This document shows positions 8,993 through 17,516 of a DNA stretch of 35,179 nt, piece by piece. Numbering within the stretch: the first letter of the stretch is position 1; every line of letters starts with the position of its first letter. The notes below the pieces were generated by a model. That model was not told the origin of the DNA, ran no database searches, and saw only the letters and a program-made list of their open reading frames with translations. The position numbers and the translations under genes were made by a program. The DNA comes from JBQTIQ01 sp052387955 (GTDB lineage Bacteria > Actinomycetota > Acidimicrobiia > Acidimicrobiales > JACDCH01), in the NCBI GenBank assembly GCA_052387955.1, contig JBQTIQ010000054.1, forward strand, positions 1 to 35,179, written 5' to 3'.

Positions 8993-9060
8993 GGTCCCCG
9001 GTCACTGCAGCCAGCGCTGGCGTCGGCGTCGCCCTGGTGCGCGTCACCCTTCCGGGGACC
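8993..9060. terminator. Possible long-loop stem between convergent ABC operons
   Basis: 9-bp arms GGTCCCCGG (8993-9001) and CCGGGGACC (9052-9060) lie between the two convergent transporter operons. The ~50-nt loop is long for a simple terminator but contains the small palindrome CAGCGCTG. Weak candidate bidirectional terminator. Confidence 0.25.
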
Positions 9061-9076
9061 GGGGTCCCGGCCACCG

Positions 9077-9976
9077 CTATACGAGCCGCCACCGGCGCGC
9101 CAGGCGGTACTGAACGTACGCGAGGATCGCGGTCACGACCAGCATCGCGACCGCGATTGCGGACGCGTAGCCCAGACGGAAATAGCGGAACGCGTTGTCG
9201 TACACATAGCCGGGCAGATACGTGGTCGCCCGCCGGGGACCGCCCTCGGTGACGATCAACGCCGGTACGAAGCTGAGTTGCATGGCGAGTAGCACGTCGC
9301 GAGCTGCCAGCAGGGCGAGCACGGGTGCCATGAGCGGCAGGGTCACGCGTCTCAGCACGAACCGGGGGGTGGCGCCCTCGAGGTCGGCCGCTTCGAACAG
9401 GCGAGAAGGGATCATCCGCCGCCAGGCCAGGGCGATCAGGAAGCCCTCGCCGATCTGGAAGCCACCCATCACCGCGATCGCCACCCGCGCCGACCACGGG
9501 TCGGTGAGCCAGTCCGGCGTCGCCAGCCCGGTCTCGGCGGCCAGCGCGGCGAGGGGCCCGTAGAGCGGGTTGAACAGCCAGGCCCACAACAGGGCGTACC
9601 CGACATCGGGGATGACCGTGGGCAAGTACGCGACCGCTCGGCCGACTTCGCTGGCCCGTCCCCGGCGGTGCAGCAGCAGGGCGAACACGAGGGCGGCCCC
9701 CACCCGCAAGGGCACGGCGATGGCCACGTACACACCGGTGTTCCCGAGCGCCTGCCAGAAGTTGGCGTCGCCCACCAGGCGGCGGAAGTTGTCGAGGCCC
9801 GTGTACTCGGGAGCCCCGAGCCCGGAGTAGTCGGTGAAGGACAGGGCGATGGCGGCGACCAGCGGTACCGCGACGAGCGCCGTCAGCCCGACCAGATAGC
9901 ACCACGCCAGGTCGGGGCGCATCGGCGGCCCGACGCGGCCCCGCCAGGGACGCGGCCGTCCCTGGGTCTCGAGCAT
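9077..9976 (-). CDS. Carbohydrate ABC transporter permease, MalF/UgpA-like
   Basis: Inner-membrane permease of a CUT1-type sugar importer, 299 residues from ATG 9976, with six predicted helices. The EAA loop that contacts the ATPase is at about 195-215 (EAADLEGATPRF...VTLPL). TGDNFRRL-like family sequence is present as TGLDNFRRLVGD (59-70). The start overlaps the ATPase stop as TGATG (9974-9978); a TTG one codon upstream is less likely. It is the last gene of the minus-strand operon. Substrate is unknown. Confidence 0.93.
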   Translation of the reverse strand: MLETQGRPRPWRGRVGPPMRPDLAWCYLVGLTALVAVPLVAAIALSFTDYSGLGAPEYTGLDNFRRLVGDANFWQALGNTGVYVAIAVPLRVGAALVFALLLHRRGRASEVGRAVAYLPTVIPDVGYALLWAWLFNPLYGPLAALAAETGLATPDWLTDPWSARVAIAVMGGFQIGEGFLIALAWRRMIPSRLFEAADLEGATPRFVLRRVTLPLMAPVLALLAARDVLLAMQLSFVPALIVTEGGPRRATTYLPGYVYDNAFRYFRLGYASAIAVAMLVVTAILAYVQYRLARRWRLV

Positions 9977-10992
9977 CAATCGTCTCGAGGGAACCGGTGC
10001 ACGGCGCCGTCCTCGAAGGCGAGGCCGACGTCGTCGCCCACGGCGACCACCGCGGCGCGATCGGCCCGCACCAGCACCGGGTGCTCGCCGACGCGAACAT
10101 GCACCACGACATCGGCGCCGAGCGTCTCGACGAGCGTGACCTGCCCTCGGGCCCGCGACGGTGTCCCCGCGGGCCGCAGCGACACCCGTTCGGGCCGGAT
10201 GCCGACGAGCTGCGGCCCGGCACCGGCGTGCAGGCCGAGCAGACCGGCGGGCACCACGTTCATGGCCGGACTACCGAACAGGCGGGCCACGAACGGGCTC
10301 GTCGGACGGTCGTAGACCGCAGTAGGGGTGTCGACCTGGACCACGTGACCGGACCGCACGACAGCCACCCGTTGGCCCAGAGACATCGCTTCGAGGTGGT
10401 CGTGGGTGACCGAGATCATGGCCACCCCGAGGCGGCCCTGGAGCGAACGGATCTCCTCGCGGGCCCGGGCGCGCAGCTCGGCGTCCAGGCTCGTGAGCGG
10501 CTCATCGAGCAGGAACAGCACCGGTTCCCGCACGATGGCCCGGGCCAGGGCCACCCGCTGGCGCTCGCCGCCCGACAGTTCGGCCGGCCGGCGCGTCAGC
10601 ATCGAATCGAGCGACAGCAGCGCGGCGGCATCGCGCGCTCGGGCCACGGCTTCGTCGCGGGGCATGGCTCGCGCCCGAAGCCCGAAGGTGATGTTGGCGA
10701 GGACGTCGAGGTGTGGGTACAGCGCCCCGTCCTGGAACACCATCGCCACGTCACGCTGGCCGGCCCGAAGTGCGGTGACGTCTCGCCCGTCGATGGCAAT
10801 AGTGCCGGCGTCGACCGGCTCGAGCCCCGCGATGGCGCGCAGCAGCGTGGTCTTGCCCGACCCCGACGGTCCCACGATCACGAGCAGTTCCCCGGTGCGG
10901 ACCTCGAGGTCGAGCCCGTCGAGCGCCTGGACCGGGGGCCGGCCGCGGCGGCCGGGGAACGCACGGGTCAGACCGGAGATGACCACCGTCAT
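9976..10992 (-). CDS. Sugar ABC transporter ATP-binding protein, UgpC/MsmK/MalK-like
   Basis: ATPase of the CUT1-type importer, 338 residues from ATG 10992. Walker A GPSGSGKT (41-48), Q-loop Gln 87 (VFQDGALYPHLDV), signature LSGGERQ (139-145), Walker B FLLDEP (160-165), switch His 197. The C-terminal ~100 residues form a TOBE-type domain (VGIRPERV at about 263-270), as in MalK/UgpC. The gene overlaps the binding-protein stop by four bases (ATGA, 10989-10992) and overlaps the next permease by one base. The frame continues upstream to 11412 but only as a shadow of the binding protein. ATPases of this type can serve several sugar importers. Confidence 0.94.
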   Translation of the reverse strand: MTVVISGLTRAFPGRRGRPPVQALDGLDLEVRTGELLVIVGPSGSGKTTLLRAIAGLEPVDAGTIAIDGRDVTALRAGQRDVAMVFQDGALYPHLDVLANITFGLRARAMPRDEAVARARDAAALLSLDSMLTRRPAELSGGERQRVALARAIVREPVLFLLDEPLTSLDAELRARAREEIRSLQGRLGVAMISVTHDHLEAMSLGQRVAVVRSGHVVQVDTPTAVYDRPTSPFVARLFGSPAMNVVPAGLLGLHAGAGPQLVGIRPERVSLRPAGTPSRARGQVTLVETLGADVVVHVRVGEHPVLVRADRAAVVAVGDDVGLAFEDGAVHRFPRDD

Positions 10993-12278
10993 CGACCGGT
11001 GCGGCCCTCCTCGAACAACGGCCGGGTCTGGTCGTCGAGGTCGGCGAGGGCATCGTCGAGCGAGTAGCCGTCCTCGTAGAACGCCCGGGTCAGCACCTCC
11101 TCGGCGACGTCTTCGATCTCCGGCCACGTGGACATCACCGGCGTGCGCCGCATGACCGTGAGGCCGTCGAGGAAGACCTGGTCGTGCTCGGGCGCCGTGG
11201 TCGGGTCGAGGAAGGCGCTCTCGGCGGCCGAGCGCAGCGACGGCACGGTGCGGCCGCCGAGGGCGAGGATGCCCTGGCCCTTGGGCCCGCCGGCGAAGGC
11301 CACGAACCGGGTGGCGGCATCGAGGCGGTCGCTGTCCCGGGCGAGGCAGAACCCGTCGGAGTGCAGGAGCGTCGACGGTTCCCGGCCCACGGGTAGCGGG
11401 GCCACGTCCCAATCGAGCCCAGCCACCTCACGGAACGCCGGGACCTCGCGCCGCGACGAAAGGAACATCGCCAGCTTCCCGGCCGTGAACCGGCTCTCGA
11501 GGTCCTGGGCGGCCAGGTCGGTCTCGTCGGGCACCACGCCGTCGGCACGGACCATGCCCACGAGGAAGGCGAGGGCCTCGCGGGCCTCGGGGCCGTCGAG
11601 CGCGAGGCGGGAGGGCCGGTCGGGATCGTCGGTCAACTCGCCGCCGGCGCCCCACACGAACGGAGCCAGCCGTGGCAGCGTCGGTTCGATGCCCAGCCCG
11701 TGCAGGCCCCCACCGGTCAAGCGCACCGCCGCGTCCCGGAACTCGGCCCACGTCCAACCGGCGGCCGGCGGGGCGACGCCGGCCCGGTCGAACAGGATGC
11801 GGTTCCAGTACACCACCAGCGACGAGACGTTCTGGGGTAGGCACTGGAGTTCGCCGTCGAACGTGAAGGCGTCGATCGGCTGCTCGTAGTAGCCGGCGAG
11901 GTCGACGCCCGCCCCTGGCAGACGCGGGCCGATGGCGTCGATCGCTTCCCGGGTCACGAACTGCGAATACTCGCGGTAGTTGAGCAGGAAGACGTCGGGG
12001 GGTTCGCCGCCGGCGAACGACGTCACCAGCTTGGCCAGATGATCTTCCTTGCGGCCGATGGCCTCCGCCTGCACGCGCACGTCGGGGTTCTCGGCCTCGA
12101 ACGCGTCTATCACCAACTCGTAGACGGCCGCCTCCTCGGGCTCGCCGGTGAACTGGAACCGGACGCTCGTGGCGTCACCCGAGCCCGCGCCGGTGCCCGT
12201 CCCGGGGCCATCGTCGCCACAGGCGGCGACGGCCGCCGCCAGCAGCGCCACGGCCAGTGCCGCCAACCGCCGCCTCAT
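10989..12278 (-). CDS. Sugar ABC transporter substrate-binding lipoprotein
   Basis: Extracytoplasmic solute-binding lipoprotein of the SBP_bac_1 family, 429 residues. Signal peptide 1-19 (MRRRLAALAVALLAAAVAA) with lipobox VAAC and lipidated Cys 20, then a Gly/Thr-rich tether. The fold is typical of CUT1 binding proteins: VRFQFTGEPEEAAVYE near the N-terminus, AFEAENPDVRV, PPDVFLLNYREYSQF, NVSSLVVYWNRILFDRAG, and a C-terminal AAE-rich helix. The ATG at 12278 overlaps the upstream permease stop (ATGA). Its place between two permease genes differs from the common binding protein-permease-permease order. The acidic, aromatic sites fit a carbohydrate, but the ligand is not predictable. Confidence 0.93.
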   Translation of the reverse strand: MRRRLAALAVALLAAAVAACGDDGPGTGTGAGSGDATSVRFQFTGEPEEAAVYELVIDAFEAENPDVRVQAEAIGRKEDHLAKLVTSFAGGEPPDVFLLNYREYSQFVTREAIDAIGPRLPGAGVDLAGYYEQPIDAFTFDGELQCLPQNVSSLVVYWNRILFDRAGVAPPAAGWTWAEFRDAAVRLTGGGLHGLGIEPTLPRLAPFVWGAGGELTDDPDRPSRLALDGPEAREALAFLVGMVRADGVVPDETDLAAQDLESRFTAGKLAMFLSSRREVPAFREVAGLDWDVAPLPVGREPSTLLHSDGFCLARDSDRLDAATRFVAFAGGPKGQGILALGGRTVPSLRSAAESAFLDPTTAPEHDQVFLDGLTVMRRTPVMSTWPEIEDVAEEVLTRAFYEDGYSLDDALADLDDQTRPLFEEGRTGR

Positions 12279-13105
12279 CGGCTCCACGTGTCCACGGTGT
12301 CGACGAGGAACGCCCGCTGGGCGGCCACGAACACGATGATCGCGGGTGCGGCCACCATCGCGGCACCAGCCAGCAGCACGGGGAAGTTCGTCGGTTCGAA
12401 CGCCTGCAGGCGAGCCAACGCCAACGGCAGCGTGACGTGATCGGGCGACGACAGGTAGAGCAGTGGATCGGTGAAGTTGGCCCAATGAAAGGTGAACGCC
12501 AGCATCGCCACCGCGAACATCACCGGCCGGCCCAAGGGCACCGCCACGCGCCACCAGATGCGCAGGGCCGACAACCCCTCGATGCGAGCGGCGTCGAACA
12601 GGCTCGGCGGGATCCGCCAGTAGGCCAGGGCGAACAGCAGGACATAGAACGGCGTCGTGCCGAACACCGCCGGCGCGGCGACCGCGGCCAGCGTGTCGGT
12701 GAGCCCCAGCCACCGGTAGACCGTGAACCGGGGTACCCACAACGCGCTGACCGGTACGAGCAGGGCCAGGAGGCTCACGCCGACCAACAGCCGGCGCCGG
12801 CGTGGTGCCGCCGTGGCGACGGCGAAACCGGCCGACGAAGCCACGAGTACCGTGACCGGCACCGCCATCGCCACCACCAGCAGCGAGTTGCGGAACGCGG
12901 TGCCCCACTCGGGCAGAAAGCGGAAGACCGCGTGATAGTTGTCCCACCAGATCGGCTCGGGCAGCCATTCCCATCCGTTGGGCGGCGGCAGGCCCGGCAT
13001 ACGAAGCGAGCCCAGCACGATGAAGGCCGGCAAGGACAGGAAAGCGCCGCACAAGACAATGGCCGCGGCGCCTCTCCCGGCACGACGCGACGTGCGCACA
13101 CTCAC
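12275..13105 (-). CDS. Carbohydrate ABC transporter permease, MalG-like
   Basis: Second permease of the CUT1 importer and first gene of the operon, 276 residues from GTG 13105. The first helix is about 11-33 (GAAAIVLCGAFLSLPAFIVL), and the EAA loop is at about 171-190 (DAARIEGLSALRIWWRVAVP). WGTAFRNSLLVV and FPVLLAGAAM are typical of MalG-like permeases. The frame stays open to an ATG at 13288, but the extra ~60 residues lie opposite a lipoprotein signal peptide and do not resemble a permease. GTG 13105 or 13099 gives a normal N-terminus. The 5' end overlaps the divergent lipoprotein gene, so the operon promoter must lie inside that gene. Confidence 0.9.
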   Translation of the reverse strand: MSVRTSRRAGRGAAAIVLCGAFLSLPAFIVLGSLRMPGLPPPNGWEWLPEPIWWDNYHAVFRFLPEWGTAFRNSLLVVAMAVPVTVLVASSAGFAVATAAPRRRRLLVGVSLLALLVPVSALWVPRFTVYRWLGLTDTLAAVAAPAVFGTTPFYVLLFALAYWRIPPSLFDAARIEGLSALRIWWRVAVPLGRPVMFAVAMLAFTFHWANFTDPLLYLSSPDHVTLPLALARLQAFEPTNFPVLLAGAAMVAAPAIIVFVAAQRAFLVDTVDTWSR

Positions 13106-13715
13106 ACGGGGCGCGGCCTCACGCACTGGCCACAGACTCGCTGGTCGCGCCCTGCCGCGCAAGACGTCGCGAGCCGCGCTGGCCGCAACCGCCAGTGTGT
13201 TGATGGTGCTTTCGACGGCGGCCTGCGGGAGCGGCCGCGCCGCCGAAGCGCCGCCCGGTCTCGCCCCTACCGGGCCCGCTGGGAGCACCGCGTCGTTACC
13301 GGGCGCACCCTCCGGCTTCGGACAGGGGCCGCACCGGGGGCCGTGCTATGAGCGGCCCGGCGAAGGCAAGGTCGTCGCCTGGCTCCCGGCCGACCTGCTG
13401 CCGTTGCCCGCGGGCACGTACCCGGTGAGCGAGTTGCAGGACGATGGCCGTTTCCGCCGGGCGGTCCTCGCGGTGCCGCTGACCTACGGCGACTTCGTGC
13501 AGTTCGCCCTCGCCCAGTGGCCGGCCGAGGGATGGATCCTGGGCCGGGGCGAGTCCGAGAGCGGCGAGGCCGAGGACAGCTTCATCCGGGGCGACACCTA
13601 CGGCGCCTTCCGGGCCCGGAGGGTGTACTGCGACACAGGCTGGAGCGAGATCCTCCTCGCGCTCGGGCAGACGACGGCGACGGCGTCGACCGGGCCGGCC
13701 ACGCCCAGCGGATGA
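13092..13715 (+). CDS. Putative secreted lipoprotein, function unknown
   Basis: A ~207-residue lipoprotein from GTG 13092. A basic n-region (RALPRKTSR) and a hydrophobic stretch AALAATASVLMVLS lead to lipobox STAAC. The Pro/Gly/Ala-rich tether (to about 85) is followed by a compact domain with PCYERPGEGKVVAWLPADL, YGDFVQFALAQWPAEGWILGRGESE and VYCDTGWSEILLAL. Two Cys in the mature domain could form a disulfide. I recognise no enzyme motif. ATG 13059 is an alternative start but gives an unusually long leader. Either start overlaps the divergent permease gene (5' end at 13105). The stop overlaps the next gene as ATGA. Confidence 0.75.
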   Translation: MRTLTRGAASRTGHRLAGRALPRKTSRAALAATASVLMVLSTAACGSGRAAEAPPGLAPTGPAGSTASLPGAPSGFGQGPHRGPCYERPGEGKVVAWLPADLLPLPAGTYPVSELQDDGRFRRAVLAVPLTYGDFVQFALAQWPAEGWILGRGESESGEAEDSFIRGDTYGAFRARRVYCDTGWSEILLALGQTTATASTGPATPSG

Positions 13716-14575
13716 CCCGTCTCCGCTTCGTCGCCGCCGCGGTGGGGACATCGGTGCTGGCGGCCTGTGGCGGCGGGCCGGAACGCCTGACCCGCGAGGC
13801 GTTCATCGCCCGGGGCGACGAACTGTGCACCCGGTACAACGACACGTCGAGCCGGCTGATCGCCGGGATCGCCGACGAAGACAGCAATGAGCAGGGCGCC
13901 GAGAGCCTCACCGCCGCGGCCACCGTGCTCGGTCAGGCCGGTCTCGCCTTGCGTGACCACGTGTCTGGGCTCGACCTGCTCGTGCCCCCCAACGAGGCCG
14001 AGGCGCCGTTCGAGGGTGCTCGTGGACTGCTCCGCGCCGCGGCCCAGTCCCTCATGGACGCGTCGGCGTCGGCGGGCGCCGGTGACCTCGATCGCTCGCA
14101 ACGCTCGTTCGAGTCGTACACCACAGCTTTCGACTCCGCCGCGGGATGGGCCCGCCGCTACGGGTTCCGCGCCTGCGGCCGCCGGATCGCGGTGGAGGAG
14201 CCCGAAGAGGCCGAAGCCGAAGGGCCGCCCTTGCCGCCGGCTGCGCTGGCCGAGTTCTGCGATGACCTGGCCCGGTTCCTCGACGGTCTGGGCAACGTGC
14301 CGGCCACGGCCAGCTCTGCCATCCTCGAGGAGGTCTTGACCACGCTGGCCTCGCAGGCGGCGGCCCTCGCCGACGGCCCACCGCCGGGATCCGGGAGCGC
14401 GATCGGCGAGGCCCGGGCCACGTTGCGGGCCGTGACCAAGGAACTGGCCGAACACGGTTTCGACATTGGCGAGGCGTCCGCGGCCGGCTCCGACCCTCTC
14501 GCCGCGCTCGTCTCGGCACGAGGTTCGTTGGAGGTCCGTGTGTTCGGCCTGGGGGCCTGCGCCACCGGTTCGTGA
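13712..14575 (+). CDS. Putative secreted lipoprotein, function unknown
   Basis: A 287-residue protein starting at ATG 13712, overlapping the previous stop by four bases (ATGA). Signal peptide MTRLRFVAAAVGTSVLAAC with lipobox LAAC (Cys 19). The mature part holds two similar helical halves: the first has EAFIARGDELCTRYNDTSSRL and ends YGFRACG, the second has LAEFCDDLARFLDGL and ends GLGACA. This Cys...ACG pairing is common in actinobacterial lipoproteins of unknown role and suggests two disulfide-stapled helical bundles from an internal duplication. An acidic linker (EEPEEAEAEG) joins them. Tight coupling to the previous lipoprotein suggests they act together at the cell surface. Confidence 0.78.
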   Translation: MTRLRFVAAAVGTSVLAACGGGPERLTREAFIARGDELCTRYNDTSSRLIAGIADEDSNEQGAESLTAAATVLGQAGLALRDHVSGLDLLVPPNEAEAPFEGARGLLRAAAQSLMDASASAGAGDLDRSQRSFESYTTAFDSAAGWARRYGFRACGRRIAVEEPEEAEAEGPPLPPAALAEFCDDLARFLDGLGNVPATASSAILEEVLTTLASQAAALADGPPPGSGSAIGEARATLRAVTKELAEHGFDIGEASAAGSDPLAALVSARGSLEVRVFGLGACATGS

Positions 14576-14701
14576 GCCGTTCGCTCCTTGGGGACAACCC
14601 GAGGGATCGTGGTCGTACGGCACCCTTGTACACCGAAGGCGGCGTACAGTGCATGATCCTCGGGTGTCCCGCATGGGGGGATGAGGGAAGAAGGGGGCCA
14701 C

Positions 14702-17389
14702 ATGTTCTGGCGCCGTCGCACCAGCACCGCCATTGCCGCCGTCGGCATGGCGATGACCGTCCTGTCCGCCACCGCCGCTTGGGGTCACGCCAACGGGTGG
14801 ATCTCGGCCAGCGAAGGCGGCCCCCACAGCTCCGAGGCGATCGAGTCGGCGAGCAACAAGCCCGACAAGCCGAACCTGTGCGAAGGCATCAACGGCATTC
14901 CCTTCGGGGGCGACCCCGGCTGGACACGCACCAACGGCAGCCCCGACCCCAACACGCCCTTCGTCGAGGCCCGGGGCCAGGTCCTTCCCGACCTCTCCTA
15001 CAAGACGAACCCCTTCGTCACCCACACCGACGCACCCTTCAACCACTACAGCCACGACATCAACGTGTTCGTGACCCTCGACAAGGGTTTCCGCAACCTT
15101 CTCGCCTCGGGCAACTTCGAGTATTTCGCCGATCTGGACGATCCCGTACCGGTCGAGAACGAGCACAGCATGCTCGAACTCGAATGGGAGCGGAGCGGCA
15201 TCCCGTTCTTCGCGTACCCCTCCCAGTCCGACCGCATCACCGCGTGGGGGCCTCACGTCTGGGATTGCGGCCACGGCCAGTTCCACGGCGAGATCGTCCC
15301 CGGGACCGACCCCCCCGAGATCCTCGTCCACCCGGTGGCGTTCCGCACCGAGATCCACTCCCCGGTCGGATGGGTGTCGTTCCGCAACACCGCCGCCAAG
15401 AGCGACCGCGACCAGACCCCGCCGCCGGGCAAGGCCAGCCAGGACCCCTGGGTCTGGTACGAGGCCAGCGACCATCAGGGGGTGGCCACCACGCTGCCGT
15501 CGACTGCCCTGAAGAACACCCCGGTGCAGGCGACGGTGGCCGACGCCTTCTTCAGCACGTTCGGCGGAAACATCCCCGAGTCGATCAACGGCTGTGACGA
15601 CAGCACGCTCGTGTCCGACGACACAGTCGACGCCGACTGCCTGAGCCCCTTCGGCGACGACTTCGAGTGGGCGCAGCCCCTCCTCAACCAGGACTACTCG
15701 TTCTTCGTGCCGGCCCCGCCCCGACCCAGCGCCGGGTCCACCCTGGTGTGGGAATCGGTCGACCGATGTGGCGAGGTGCCCCACAGCCCCGGGAACCCGC
15801 CCGGGGACAACGTCGAGGACGTGTCCGAGGCCGACGACGGCGCCGAGAACATCGGGGCGCCGACATGCAACATCCCCGACCAGGTCGTCGAGACCACCGA
15901 GAACGGCCAGCCCGGGGTGCGGGTAACGGTGAAGGCCCTGACGAGCGACGCCACGTACCCGGCCAACAGCTACGTCGCCTTCGCCAAGACCTACAAGGTG
16001 GCCTGGGACGAAGCCAAGCCCGACCGGCCCCGGGTGTTCAACGTGGCCTTCGGCCAACTCCGGGTGTTCGACGACACCGAGGACCAGGGCAACGACGGCG
16101 AGTGGGTCGTGTCCCTCACCGCCAACGAGAAATGGATCCACCCGTTGCGGGGCAGCGGCGACGACAACGACCCGTTCTGGGAGAACGGCGCGCTGGACGA
16201 CGGTTGCGACGACGACGACGCCTGCGGGTACAACACCAATCACACGTTCACCGGCGTCGGGGTCGTTCCCGGCGAGGCCCTGAACGTGAAGATGCGGGGC
16301 TGGGACGACGACACGACCTTCATCCAGGACAACGACGTCAACGAGATCCTCCCGGTCGTGAACGTGTTCCACCCGCTGTCGGAGTTGCCGGGGTCGTTCA
16401 CCAAACGGGCGCAGAACATGGTTGCCACCACCGACGGCGACTACTCCCTGGCCTACAACATCACCGAGACCACGCCGGCGCCGCCGACGGCCGGGGCGCT
16501 GACCATCGGCGACCCCAAGCTGGGGCCGGACGGTGGTGGGACCTTCACCATCACCCCGGCGACGCCGATCACCTACAGCGGTTCCGACGGCACCGAGCTG
16601 CAGTACCGGTACTGGCTGGACGGGTCGCCCAAGCCTTCCGTCTGGCAGACCGACTCGAGCGCCCCGTTCAACGTGTCTCTTGCCGGGGCGGGCCCCGGTC
16701 GGTACACCATCGAGTACCGCCCGGTGTCCGCCGGTGGCGTCGTCGGCCCACCCGGGTTCACGTTCGTCCAACTCCTCGGGGCGTTGTCGATCGGGGACGT
16801 CTCGGTGGTGGAAGGTGACAGCGGGTCGAAGGTGGTGACGTTCACGGTCACGACCTCGTTGGCGTCGCCTTCGCCGGTGACGGTCGAGGTCGCCACCGCG
16901 CCGGGAACGGCCAGCAGCCCCAGCGACTACTTCGACCCCAACCCGTTCCTGCGGATGATCGGACGGGGGGGCCCGGCAACCATCCCGGCCGGGCAGACGA
17001 CGGGGACCTATTCGGTGAACGTCACCGGAGACTTGCGCTTCGAGCCCGACGAGACGGTCATCGCCACCCTGTCGTCGCCGTTGGGGGCGCTCATCGTCGA
17101 CGGCACCGGCGTACTCACGATCGTCAATGACGACCACGTGGTCGAAGTCACCGGCTTGTCTCCAAAGAACGGCCCTTCGACCGGGGGCACCCAGGTCACG
17201 ATCGAGGGCCACAACCTCGACCAGGCCAGCGCGGTGAGCATCGGTGGCGTCGGTGTCCCGTTCGTGGTGTCGGGCCCCAGCCTGGTCATCACCACCCCGG
17301 GCGCCCTCCCCGGTGAGGTTGCCGTCGTGGTCACCGGCCCCGACGGCAACTCGAAGACCCACGCGGGATCGACATTCACCTACATCTGA
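14702..17389 (+). CDS. Secreted multidomain protein with Calx-beta and IPT/TIG domains
   Basis: An 895-residue exported protein. The start ATG 14702 has a good upstream purine-rich site (GAAGAAGGGGG). Signal peptide about 1-30 (MFWRRRTSTA... cleavage near ATAAWGHA). Residues ~30-590 match no family I can name; they hold several Cys pairs and a very acidic stretch (DDGCDDDDACGYN, about 500-512). About 600-690 looks like a beta-sandwich, ~693-810 is a Calx-beta domain (IGDVSVVEGDSG...FEPDETV...LTIVNDD), and 815-895 is an IPT/TIG immunoglobulin-like domain (VTGLSPKNGPSTGGTQVTIEG). There is no C-terminal anchor or sorting signal. The acidic and Calx-beta parts suggest calcium-stabilised extracellular adhesion or structure, by inference only. 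No LPXTG. Confidence 0.85.
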   Translation: MFWRRRTSTAIAAVGMAMTVLSATAAWGHANGWISASEGGPHSSEAIESASNKPDKPNLCEGINGIPFGGDPGWTRTNGSPDPNTPFVEARGQVLPDLSYKTNPFVTHTDAPFNHYSHDINVFVTLDKGFRNLLASGNFEYFADLDDPVPVENEHSMLELEWERSGIPFFAYPSQSDRITAWGPHVWDCGHGQFHGEIVPGTDPPEILVHPVAFRTEIHSPVGWVSFRNTAAKSDRDQTPPPGKASQDPWVWYEASDHQGVATTLPSTALKNTPVQATVADAFFSTFGGNIPESINGCDDSTLVSDDTVDADCLSPFGDDFEWAQPLLNQDYSFFVPAPPRPSAGSTLVWESVDRCGEVPHSPGNPPGDNVEDVSEADDGAENIGAPTCNIPDQVVETTENGQPGVRVTVKALTSDATYPANSYVAFAKTYKVAWDEAKPDRPRVFNVAFGQLRVFDDTEDQGNDGEWVVSLTANEKWIHPLRGSGDDNDPFWENGALDDGCDDDDACGYNTNHTFTGVGVVPGEALNVKMRGWDDDTTFIQDNDVNEILPVVNVFHPLSELPGSFTKRAQNMVATTDGDYSLAYNITETTPAPPTAGALTIGDPKLGPDGGGTFTITPATPITYSGSDGTELQYRYWLDGSPKPSVWQTDSSAPFNVSLAGAGPGRYTIEYRPVSAGGVVGPPGFTFVQLLGALSIGDVSVVEGDSGSKVVTFTVTTSLASPSPVTVEVATAPGTASSPSDYFDPNPFLRMIGRGGPATIPAGQTTGTYSVNVTGDLRFEPDETVIATLSSPLGALIVDGTGVLTIVNDDHVVEVTGLSPKNGPSTGGTQVTIEGHNLDQASAVSIGGVGVPFVVSGPSLVITTPGALPGEVAVVVTGPDGNSKTHAGSTFTYI

Positions 17390-17471
17390 TCAGAGCTGAC
17401 CGTGAGCCGGTTGCCAGAGCGCCGGCACCAGTTCCTTGTGCTCTTTGATCAGCTTTGGCGACAGGCGCGGG

Positions 17472-17501
17472 GAGCCGCGTCGTTGACTCACGACGCAGCT
17501 C
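17472..17501. terminator. Bidirectional terminator candidate
   Basis: A 12-bp stem with one mismatch, GAGC-C-GCGTCGT (17472-17483) and ACGACGC-A-GCTC (17490-17501), with a 6-nt loop TGACTC. It lies between the convergent Calx-beta gene (ends 17389) and the minus-strand hydrolase-fold gene (ends 17517), where a two-way terminator is expected. Confidence 0.5.
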
Positions 17502-17516
17502 GTCGACGCCGGCGGC

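Noticed and set aside
14626..14650. TTGTAC...TACAGT as a promoter for the Calx-beta gene
   Set aside because: The spacing is only 13 nt, too short for a sigma-70 type promoter, and neither box is close to consensus.
13598..17362. 1254-codon open frame on the minus strand
   Set aside because: Antisense shadow of the lipoprotein and Calx-beta genes; its translation is low-complexity (Gly, Arg, Val, His) with no domain, while the plus strand has signal peptides, a ribosome site and known domains.
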